Origin: Paraescarpia echinospica
Taxonomy: Eukaryota > Annelida > Polychaeta > Sabellida > Siboglinidae
Direction: 5' to 3'
DNA length: 64,000 bases
Assembly (NCBI GenBank): GCA_020002185.1
Contig: CM034531.1
Span: 77,116,291-77,180,290 of the forward strand
Position numbers and translations under genes: made by a program. Under the pieces are notes generated by a model. The model did no database searches. It saw nothing but the letters and a program-made list of their open reading frames with translations, and had not been told where the DNA came from. Shown here piece after piece: positions 36,400 to 45,454 of this stretch; positions within the stretch are counted from its first letter, which is position 1; each line of letters begins with the position of its first letter.

Positions 36400-36530
36400 A
36401 GAACTTTCTTTTGTGTTGTACACGATTAAACTTTGCAAGACTCTGTATCAATGTCTCTGGTTCTTTTAGTTATGGAGCGTGACATGTAAATACGTTTGTG
36501 TTGTTCACGAATAAACTGTGCAAACCTCAT
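36385..36530 (+). repeat. duplicated 3' end of the element gene, with AATAAA
   Basis: ATGGAGGGTGACCTGTAAAG, then TTTTGTGTTGTACACGATTAAAC, is repeated as ATGGAGCGTGACATGTAAAT, then TTTGTGTTGTTCACGAATAAAC. The second copy has a perfect AATAAA (36510-36515), the first only GATTAAA. Hence two nested 3' ends with the better polyadenylation signal distal. Confidence 0.55.
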
Positions 36531-36635
36531 CTTGTGTCTTTTTCATAGTGTAATGCAAAGCGTATGTTGGGAACCTTACTAATAGTCTTACACTATATAG
36601 ATACATACATATATATATATATAATTGAATTCAGA

Positions 36636-38206
36636 CCAACTAGTTGCACTAACGAAACACTATGCTTTGACCAACACGTGTCGCGAAAACGAAACACTAT
36701 GCTTTGACCAACATGTGTCACGAATTGAACTTAGATCAACTAGGCACATCACACGAAACTATGACCGATATATGTCACGAGACTTCGGATGACACGTCAC
36801 ACGAGAGTACCGACGAGACAAGAGACGAGACTATGACCGAGATACGTCACGAGACTACGGATGACACGAGACTACGGATGAAACATCACACGAGAGTACC
36901 GACGAGACAAGAGACGAGACTGTGACCGAGATACGTCACGAGACTACGGATGACACGAGACTACGGATGAAACATCACACGAGAGTACCGACGAGACAAG
37001 AGACGAGACTGTGACCGAGATATGTCACGAGACTACGGATGACACATCACACGAGAGTACCGACGAGACACGAGTTGTACAAACGAAACACTATGCTTTG
37101 ACCAACACGTGTCACGAATTGAACTTAGATCAACTAGTTGGACAAACGAAACACTAATCTTAACGTGTTATCGTGTCAATTCCTTCCTTTTTCAGGAAAA
37201 TATACGTGTTATTGCATCAATTCCTTCCTTTTTCAGGAAAATATACGTGTTATCGTGTCAAATCCCTCCGTTTTCAGGAAAATAGACACGAGTTGTACAA
37301 ACGAAACACTAACCTTAGCCGAATACGTGACACGAATTGAACTCAGACCGACTAGCGGGCAAACGAAACACTATGCTTTGACCAACACGTGTCACGAATT
37401 GAACTCAGACCAACTAGTTGGACAAACGAAACTATGCTTTGACCAACACGTGTCACGAATTGAACTCAGACCAACTAGTTGGACAAACGAAACACTATGC
37501 TTTGACCAACACGTGTCACGAATTGAACTCAGACCAACTAGTTGGACAAACGAAACACTATGCTTTGACCAACACGTGTCACGAATTGAACTCAGACCAA
37601 CTAGTTGCACTAACGAAACACTACATCACACGAGACTATGGCCGAGATATATCATGAGTTATACAAACGAAACACTATGCTTTGACCAACACGTGTCACG
37701 AATTGAACTTAGACCAACTATTATATATCACACGAGAGTACGGCCGAGACAAGAGACGAGACTATGGCCGAGATATGTTACGAGACTACGGATGATACAT
37801 CACACGAGACTACGGATGACACATCACACGAGAGTACCGAGATATGTCACGAGACTACGGAGGTCACGTCACACGAGAGCACCGACGAGACAAGAGACGA
37901 GACCATGACCGAGACATGTCACGAGACTACGGATGACACATCACACGAGACTATGGCCGATATATATCACGAGACTTTGGATGACACGTCACACGAGAGT
38001 ACCGACGAGACAAGAGACGAGACTATGACCGAGATACGTCAAGAGACTACGGATGACACGTCACACGAGAGTACCGACGAGACAAGAGACGAGACTATGA
38101 CCGAGATACGGCACGAGACTACGGATGACACGTCACACGAGAGTACCGACGAGACAAGAGACGAGATTATGACCGAGATATGTCACGAGACTACGGATGG
38201 TACATC
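36636..38206 (+). repeat. 72-bp and 63-bp tandem repeat arrays, left arm
   Basis: A 72-bp unit (ACGTCACACGAGAGTACCGA ... GAGACTACGGATGAC) encodes, in one frame, a 24-residue Thr/Glu/His-rich repeat of the type DTSHESTDETRDETMTEI. It alternates with a 63-bp unit (AACTAGTTGGACAAACGAAA ... AATTGAACTCAGACC), present as at least four consecutive copies at about 37320-37612. Both lengths are multiples of three. Whether these are translated is unknown: frames are open on both strands for parts of the array and there is no splice or start evidence. Confidence 0.75.
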
Positions 38207-38212
38207 AGAATA

Positions 38213-38487
38213 GACGGGTTATCACGTGAGATTCCACCAAAAAGATGGAATTCCACCACAATAGACGGGTTATCACGTGAGATTCCACCAAAAAGATGGA
38301 ATTCCACCACAATAGACGGGTTATCGCGTGAGATTCCACCACAAAGATGGAATTCCACCACAATAGACGGGTTATCGCGTGAGATTCCACCACAAAGATG
38401 GAATTCCACCACAATAGACGGGTTATCACGTGAGATTCCACCACAAAGATGGAATTCCACCACAATAGACGGGTTATCGCGTGAGAT
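38213..38487 (+). repeat. 51-bp satellite at the inner end of the left arm
   Basis: Five full copies and one partial copy of a 51-bp unit (GACGGGTTATCRCGTGAGAT TCCACCAMAAAGATGGAATT CCACCACAATA in order). Each has a short dyad (ATTCCACCA...TGGAAT) and either CACGTG or CGCGTG. The variant order differs between the two arms. Directly inward are two copies of a 53-bp derivative with AGCAAAGCAAAGCAAA (38485-38572). Confidence 0.85.
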
Positions 38488-38618
38488 TTGCTTCAGAAGC
38501 AAAGCAAAGCAAAGCAAATAGACGGGTTATCGCGTGAGATTTGCTTCAGAAGCAAAGCAAAGCAAAGCAAATAGGCGTGTTATCGCGAACGTTAGTACTC
38601 GGACCTTTTTAGTGTCGA

Positions 38619-39618
38619 NNNNNNNNNNNNNNNNNNNNNNNNNNNNNNNNNNNNNNNNNNNNNNNNNNNNNNNNNNNNNNNNNNNNNNNNNNNNNNNNNN
38701 NNNNNNNNNNNNNNNNNNNNNNNNNNNNNNNNNNNNNNNNNNNNNNNNNNNNNNNNNNNNNNNNNNNNNNNNNNNNNNNNNNNNNNNNNNNNNNNNNNNN
38801 NNNNNNNNNNNNNNNNNNNNNNNNNNNNNNNNNNNNNNNNNNNNNNNNNNNNNNNNNNNNNNNNNNNNNNNNNNNNNNNNNNNNNNNNNNNNNNNNNNNN
38901 NNNNNNNNNNNNNNNNNNNNNNNNNNNNNNNNNNNNNNNNNNNNNNNNNNNNNNNNNNNNNNNNNNNNNNNNNNNNNNNNNNNNNNNNNNNNNNNNNNNN
39001 NNNNNNNNNNNNNNNNNNNNNNNNNNNNNNNNNNNNNNNNNNNNNNNNNNNNNNNNNNNNNNNNNNNNNNNNNNNNNNNNNNNNNNNNNNNNNNNNNNNN
39101 NNNNNNNNNNNNNNNNNNNNNNNNNNNNNNNNNNNNNNNNNNNNNNNNNNNNNNNNNNNNNNNNNNNNNNNNNNNNNNNNNNNNNNNNNNNNNNNNNNNN
39201 NNNNNNNNNNNNNNNNNNNNNNNNNNNNNNNNNNNNNNNNNNNNNNNNNNNNNNNNNNNNNNNNNNNNNNNNNNNNNNNNNNNNNNNNNNNNNNNNNNNN
39301 NNNNNNNNNNNNNNNNNNNNNNNNNNNNNNNNNNNNNNNNNNNNNNNNNNNNNNNNNNNNNNNNNNNNNNNNNNNNNNNNNNNNNNNNNNNNNNNNNNNN
39401 NNNNNNNNNNNNNNNNNNNNNNNNNNNNNNNNNNNNNNNNNNNNNNNNNNNNNNNNNNNNNNNNNNNNNNNNNNNNNNNNNNNNNNNNNNNNNNNNNNNN
39501 NNNNNNNNNNNNNNNNNNNNNNNNNNNNNNNNNNNNNNNNNNNNNNNNNNNNNNNNNNNNNNNNNNNNNNNNNNNNNNNNNNNNNNNNNNNNNNNNNNNN
39601 NNNNNNNNNNNNNNNNNN
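38619..39618. other. assembly gap, exactly 1000 N
   Basis: A run of 1000 undetermined bases interrupts the element at its centre, bounded on the right by the 51-bp array. The round number suggests a placeholder of unknown true length, so the element's core may be much longer than 1 kb. Open frames crossing the gap are artefacts. Confidence 0.95.
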
Positions 39619-39890
39619 TCACGCGATAACCCGTCTATTGTGGTGGAATTCCATCTTTGTGGTGGAATCTCACGCGATAACCCGTATATTGTGGTGGAAT
39701 TCCATCTTTGTGGTGGAATCTCACGCGATAACCCGTCTATTGTGGTGGAATTCCATCTTTTTGGTGGAATCTCACGTGATAACCCGTCTATTGTGGTGGA
39801 ATTCCATCTTTTTGGTGGAATCTCACGTGATAACCCGTCTATTGTGGTGGAATTCCATCTTTTTGGTAGAATCTCACGTGATAACCGTCT
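39619..39890 (-). repeat. 51-bp satellite at the inner end of the right arm
   Basis: Same unit as in the left arm, in inverted orientation, about five copies. The outer three carry CACGTG with the AAAAAG variant and the inner ones CGCGTG with CAAAG. This order is not the mirror image of the left array. A one-base deletion (ATAACCGTCT) marks the outermost copy. Confidence 0.85.
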
Positions 39891-39891
39891 A

Positions 39892-41462
39892 TTCTGATGT
39901 ACCATCCGTAGTCTTGTGACATATCTCGGTCATAATCTCGTCTCTTGTCTCGTCGGTATTCTCGTGTGACGTGTCATCCGTAGTCTCGTGCCGTATCTCG
40001 GTCATAGTCTCGTCTCTTGTCTCGTCGGTACTCTCGTGTGACGTGTCATCCGTAGTCTCTTGACGTATCTCGGTCATAGTCTCGTCTCTTGTCTCGTCGG
40101 TACTCTCGTGTGACGTGTCATCCAAAGTCTCGTGATATATATCGGCCATAGTCTCGTGTGATGTGTCATCCGTAGTCTCGTGACATGTCTCGGTCATGGT
40201 CTCGTCTCTTGTCTCGTCGGTGCTCTCGTGTGACGTGACCTCCGTAGTCTCGTGACATATCTCGGTACTCTCGTGTGATGTGTCATCCGTAGTCTCGTGT
40301 GATGTATCATCCGTAGTCTCGTAACATATCTCGGCCATAGTCTCGTCTCTTGTCTCGTCCGTACTCTCGTGTGATATATAATAGTTCGTCTAAGTTCAAT
40401 TCGTGACACGTGTTGGTCAAAGCATAGTGTTTCGTTTGTATAACTCATGATATATCTCGGCCATAGTCTCGTGTGATGTAGTGTTTCGTTAGTGCAACTA
40501 GTTGGTCTGAGTTCAATTCGTGACACGTGTTGGTCAAAGCATAGTGTTTCGTTTGTCCAACTAGTTGGTCTGAGTTCAATTCGTGACACGTGTTGGTCAA
40601 AGCATAGTGTTTCGTTTGTCCAACTAGTTGGTCTGAGTTCAATTCGTGACACGTGTTGGTCAAAGCATAGTTTCGTTTGTCCAACTAGTTGGTCTGAGTT
40701 CAATTCGTGACACGTGTTGGTCAAAGCATAGTGTTTCGTTTGCCCGCTAGTCGGTCTGAGTTCAATTCGTGTCACGTATTCGGCTAAGGTTAGTGTTTCG
40801 TTTGTACAACTCGTGTCTATTTTCCTGAAAACGGAGGGATTTGACACGATAACACGTATATTTTCCTGAAAAAGGAAGGAATTGATGCAATAACACGTAT
40901 ATTTTCCTGAAAAAGGAAGGAATTGACACGATAACACGTTAAGATTAGTGTTTCGTTTGTCCAACTAGTTGATCTAAGTTCAATTCGTGACACGTGTTGG
41001 TCAAAGCATAGTGTTTCGTTTGTACAACTCGTGTCTCGTCGGTACTCTCGTGTGATGTATCATCCGTAGTCTCGTGACATATCTCGGTCACAGTCTCGTC
41101 TCTTGTCTCGTCGGTACTCTCGTGTGATGTTTCATCCGTAGTCTCGTGTCATCCGTAGTCTCGTGACGTATCTCGGTCACAGTCTCGTCTCTTGTCTCGT
41201 CGGTACTCTCGTGTGATGTTTCATCCGTAGTCTCATGTCATCCGTAGTCTCGTGACGTATCTCGGTCATAGTTTCGTCTCTTGTCTCGTCGGTACTCTCG
41301 TGTGACGTGTCATCCGAAGTCTCGTGACATATATCGGTCATAGTTTCGTGTGATGTGCCTAGTTGATCTAAGTTCAATTCGTGACACATGTTGGTCAAAG
41401 CATAGTGTTTCGTTTTCGCGACACGTGTTGGTCAAAGCATAGTGTTTCGTTAGTGCAACTAG
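39892..41462 (-). repeat. 72-bp and 63-bp tandem repeat arrays, right arm
   Basis: Mirror of 36636-38206 with a few base changes and the same unit order. The four-copy 63-bp block lies at about 40486-40720. Confidence 0.75.
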
Positions 41463-41698
41463 TTGGTCTGAATTCAATTATATATATATGTATGTATCTA
41501 TATAGTGTAAGACTATTAGTAAGGTTCCCAACATACGCTTTGCATTACACTATGAAAAAGACACAAGATGAGGTTTGCACAGTTTATTCGTGAACAACAC
41601 AAACGTATTTACATGTCACGCTCCATAACTAAAAGAACCAGAGACATTGATACAGAGTCTTGCAAAGTTTAATCGTGTACAACACAAAAGAAAGTTCT

Positions 41699-41983
41699 TT
41701 ACAGGTCACCCTCCATTACTGCCAGAACCATATGTTTCGTAGTGTTTCGCCACTGTTTCGAAACAGATTCTTGCAACCATGTATTGATATTACACAACTG
41801 TTCGACTGTCACATCGGATAGCTTCACACCTGCGTCTAACAAAACACTCAAACAGTCTTTCACCACTGCGGTTGAATTAATGGTCTCCACAGCCTCGTCA
41901 AAGTGCATGCAAATTTGAATGTCATCAGATAACATACAATCGTGATGACATTGACTAGGATGGTCTATCTTGCAACCACGACA
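41699..41983 (-). CDS. overlapping -1 frame with CxxC...HxxxC motif, right copy
   Basis: Mirror of 36115-36399 with identical predicted residues over the open part. It starts in the -1 frame relative to the end of the adjacent zinc-finger-like gene, as in the left arm, so the frame change predates the arm duplication or is maintained by gene conversion. Confidence 0.5.
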   Translation of the reverse strand, partial: CRGCKIDHPSQCHHDCMLSDDIQICMHFDEAVETINSTAVVKDCLSVLLDAGVKLSDVTVEQLCNINTWLQESVSKQWRNTTKHMVLAVMEGDL

Positions 41984-42977
41984 TTGTCGCTTGAGAGTTC
42001 AAAGATGTTACATGCTATGTGTCGTGCCAGCGTCTTCTTCATTTCGATTACAGGGAAATCAATGGTAAAGTTCGGACCAGTAAAGTCAGGAGCAGAAGTT
42101 GTGACGTTGGCAGGCTGGGTAGAAGTTGTGATATTGACAGCATGGGTAGTTGTGACGTCGTCAGGAACGGAAGTTGGTATCGATGATGTCCCGTTGTCGT
42201 TAATCGTCTCTGTCGACACAGAGACCATTCGTTGACGCTTTGGTGGTAGCGGGCCATCAATGTAGTTCTGCAAGAATATTTCAATAATATTAAAACAATA
42301 TTAAAGAATGAATGGAAATAGTACACCGTTGCTAGAGTACGGTGATAACGACGCCATTTTAACGGAAGTAAACATATACAGGGATGCCATTTTAGCAGAG
42401 GTAAACATACGCAGGGGCGACGATGGTGAAAGTACATAGTAAAACAATACAAAGTATGACTCACCACTGACGTATACAACTTGGCTTCATCGGCCGTCCT
42501 CTTCCGACGTGCACAACATCCGCTGGTGACGTGTTGCTTGGAATTATATTTCCGTGTGAATGATCCCCCACAGTCCAGGCAGGTGAAGGGTCTCAGCGAT
42601 GGTGGTAATGATCTTGCTGGTGGCAGGACCTCCTCATCAGTCGCAACCGTTTGAACCATGATATACATGTCAGAGGCCACATAACCGTGTCGTTCGCATT
42701 GCAAATGTCCCCTGTCGTCGACAATCATACCCTTCTTGCAGTATCTCCACCCGATGTAGAAGGGAGTGTGCTGGCGTACTCTATCGCTAAGGAGACCTTT
42801 GACCTTGATAGGAGGGTCGACGCTTACCGTTGATTCTAGAGTTGGGACGTCCACTACGTCTGGTTCCGATGGCCCGACAGGGTGGTTGGTCACCGGCATG
42901 ATGGGTCTGTTCGTTGGCTCGTCCTCATTGCTCGATTCCGCTACATTGCGAGGTCGGTAGTAGGGTGTCTTCAACAT
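41965..42977 (-). CDS. zinc-finger-like protein of the inverted-repeat element, right copy
   Basis: Mirror copy with exons 42977-42465 and 42267-41965 and the same GTGAGT/TTGCAG splice sites. It differs from the left copy in the first metal-binding-like block, where the leading Cys of CRYCKKG is Trp (near 42745). If that block binds metal, this copy would lack one ligand. Otherwise the 271-residue products are nearly identical. Confidence 0.65.
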
Positions 42978-43213
42978 GATGATGTTAGGCGTGCTGTCGT
43001 CGTGATAGGAATGACGATCCGATTGATAAAACACCGCGCTTATATAGTTAGAGAATGTGCCGAAAAGTCACGTGGGCGTGCCGAAAGATCACGGATTGTA
43101 GAAAATTCAAAAGCACGGACTGCTGAGTAGAATGTACACAAGCGCGGACTGTTGAGTAGTTATTTAGTTCACCACTTATCTAACAGGGGTGCTATCAGTT
43201 GATGATTATATAT

Positions 43214-43943
43214 CCACCAGGTGTTTATGAACGAGAAAAAACAAGAGACACGAATATTTGCAGTACTCATATGTGGTTCGCTCACTTGGCCACTAGGGGA
43301 TGATGTTTGTAGTTCGTGATGTACCCGTCAGGGGGCTCTATTGCACGCAAGCGTGCAAGAGACACGAATATTTGCAGTACTCGAACATATAGTTCATAAC
43401 TTGTCCATCAGATGGCACCACTTGCATAATTAGTCCCGAAAAATTCCGCTAGGTGGCGATATCTAGTTTTGGCGGGAAATATTTTAGTTCACCAGCTATC
43501 CGACAGGGGCGCTTTTCAAGTTTTGGCGGGAAATATTTTAGTAACGAAAAATTCCGCTAGGTGGCGCTATCTAGTTTTGGCGGGAAATATTTCAGTTCAC
43601 CAACTATCCGCCAGGGGCGCTACTTTGGTTTCACCAACTATCCGTCAGGGGGCGCTGTTCTAGTTTTGGCGGGAAATAATTAGTTCACCAACTATCCGCC
43701 AGGGGGAGCTATTTTAATTCACCAACTATCCGTCAGGGGGCGCTTCCATAGTTTTGGCGGGAAATAATTTTAGTTCACCAACTATCCGCCAGGGGGCGCT
43801 ATTTCGGTTTTGTCGGGAAATAATTAGTTCGCCAACTATCCGACAGGGGGCGCGGTTATATTTTTGGCGGGAATATTTTAGTTCCGAAAAAATCCGCTAG
43901 GTGGCGTGCCATTCTAGTTCCGAAAAATTCCGGTAGGGGGCGC
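43214..43943 (+). promoter_or_regulatory. array of CTCF-like and E2F-like motifs, right arm
   Basis: Mirror of 34155-34884. Here the CTCF-like cores lie on the plus strand, so the two arrays point away from each other (divergent). The E2F-like words read GGCGGGAAA. Confidence 0.6.
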
Positions 43944-43977
43944 CACGTGACCTGACCTACATCCGGGTACTTGGTAT

Positions 43978-43996
43978 TGACCTTTGACCTTGACCT
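43978..43996 (-). promoter_or_regulatory. composite nuclear-receptor half-site cluster, right tip
   Basis: TGACCTTTGACCTTGACCT is the exact reverse complement of the left-tip motif and lies 70 bases from the element end. Confidence 0.55.
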
Positions 43997-44133
43997 ACAT
44001 CCGGGTACTTTGCTTTTGCTTCACTCCGACTCCAGTTGCGCGCGGTACTTAACCTCCTTTACTACTCACATTCAAACTACATGTTGGTAAGGTTACATAG
44101 ATGACCTATCGCCCCATCAGTGTGAATGTCTAT

Positions 44134-44950
44134 TCATTCGCATTGGCAAAAGTGCGTGGTGTTCTCTGACTCGTTAGTGTGAGCAAATAAAAACTGCCTA
44201 AAGCCGTCGTTGCATTTAACAAGCTCATGACGACACCCTTGATGACATTGCGGTTAGTATTCGGGCATCTCCGTGACGAAACACTTGCATTTTCTAACGC
44301 ACTCATCCCCATAGACAGCATCGCATGTGTCCTTGCAGGACACTGACTCAGCGTTAGCATCACCATGACGTCACAGTGTCATGGCAACAAGCAGCAACAG
44401 CGCCAATACCTGAAATATGAACAATAGTTATTATTTTGTTCATTTTTATATATTTCCTGTCAGATCAATGCGTTATTTTGTTTCAGCAAGATAGTTCACG
44501 AGTTTAATGAGATAGCCATGCATTCATTTCATTTTTTGTGAAACCAGCCTTTGCGTCATATTTTTAATGTTCTTGTGAACATATTCACGTTTTTATGAAG
44601 TACGCTCGTTGATGGTGTCTGGTTAATCAATATCTGGCTAATACGAAATTAATGCAGCAAACCACAACCCACAATGGCAGAAATAATTTCCAAAAGGATA
44701 GCCCACAACAATATGTCATATTTGATATAAACACCAATATTTAAATTGTAATAATTTTAATAACTTCTTATCGATTCTTTACAAATGTATAAGACTACAA
44801 TCTTTGTTTTCTTCTGGTTAATGGAAAAACCAAGCAATTTTCTAGTTTATCTTAGATGAAATGTCTGACGAGGCTGATGTACTTACAATGGCTTTCATTT
44901 TCTTTTAGGGGTCGTCTCGTTTTCATGCGTTTGTCAAAATTCTAGTCGAA
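44134..44950 (-). pseudogene. double-CxxxC peptide gene E, inactivated
   Basis: The micro-exon (44887-44898, M-K-A-I, then GTAAGT) and the TTTCAG acceptor of the main exon (start 44409) are intact. The frame still shows a signal-like LALLLLVAMTL, CKDTCDAVYGDEC and the x13-loop pattern. It contains TGA at 44371-44373 within the end of the signal region and TAA at 44254-44256 between modules. Cysteine 8 is replaced by Phe, and an extra cysteine appears after cysteine 4. The gene is therefore a pseudogene. It begins only about 70 bp from the right end of the inverted-repeat element. Confidence 0.78.
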
Positions 44951-44998
44951 CTTACAAAATGTATACCCCCTGAAATAAAAGTTTCAGAAAGGAAGATA

Positions 44999-45183
44999 GT
45001 GTGCGTATGTGTATGTGTGTGTGTGTGTGCGCGCGCGCGTACGTGCGTGCGTGCGTGCAGGCGTGTGTTGTGTGTGTGTAAGCCATGTGACGTCACTGCT
45101 ACGGCTACCGAATCCAATGTGGACAGTAAAACCCTTCCGATCCGGTACAAAACGAGGCAATTCCATCTACACTGTGTGTGCGC

Positions 45184-45214
<31 letters not shown>

Positions 45215-45250
45215 TACGTGTAGGTATGTGTTGTGTGTGTGTAAATGCGT
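44999..45250. repeat. (GT)n/(GTGC)n microsatellites
   Basis: Two GT-rich tracts (about 45001-45080 and 45174-45245) separated by about 95 bp of non-repetitive sequence. Open frames across them are low-complexity artefacts. Confidence 0.9.
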
Positions 45251-45454
45251 GTTTGCAGCGTGCTAGACGTTGCCTGACGCCAAGCATCATACTGATATGT
45301 TATGAAAGTACTGACTGTCTGGTGTCAGTATAGTTGACTGTCAACTGTTACTGTTATGCATATGTTTAGTAAGATATATCAGATAACATATGTCATAAAT
45401 GTACTGTTTAAGTGTTATGTTGATGGTTGATCTGAATAAGTTTATCTCTTTCAG

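Larger units (their letters stand above)
34032..38618 (+). repeat. left arm of the inverted repeat
   Basis: This arm holds, from tip to centre: a nuclear-receptor-like composite site, the CTCF-like/E2F-like array, a two-exon gene, an overlapping frame, 72-bp and 63-bp repeat arrays and a 51-bp array. It reaches about 130 bp further towards the centre than the sequenced right arm. Confidence 0.88.
39619..44066 (-). repeat. right arm of the inverted repeat
   Basis: Reverse complement of the left arm with a handful of substitutions. For example, two changes in the CxYCKKG region turn Cys-Arg into Trp-Arg near 42745, and there is one C/T change in the 72-bp array. All left-arm features recur at mirrored coordinates. 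Confidence 0.88.
34026..44072. mobile_element. large element with 4.4-kb-plus terminal inverted repeats and 6-bp target-site duplication
   Basis: The sequence from 34032 onwards is the reverse complement of the sequence ending at 44066 (paired positions sum to 78098), with only scattered substitutions over about 4.4 kb. Similarity stops sharply at both outer ends. There the direct repeat CACATT appears at 34026-34031 and 44067-44072, as expected of a target-site duplication. The element begins AGTAGTAAAGG and ends CCTTTACTACT. A 6-bp duplication with AG...CT termini is what Polinton/Maverick elements show, but no polymerase, integrase or capsid gene is visible because 38619-39618 is a run of exactly 1000 N. 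An unrecognised class of long-TIR transposon or integrated DNA-virus-like element is equally possible. Confidence 0.8.

Noticed and set aside
38534..39919. Long open frames crossing the N run
   Set aside because: They are translations of undetermined bases and satellite on either side; no protein can be inferred.
34032..44066. Inverted repeat as a pure assembly artefact
   Set aside because: The outer ends coincide with a perfect 6-bp direct repeat and AG/CT termini, which a random mis-join would not create. Only the inner part around the N gap remains doubtful.
34026..44072. Firm assignment to Polinton/Maverick
   Set aside because: Only the duplication length and terminal bases fit; none of the hallmark genes is visible.
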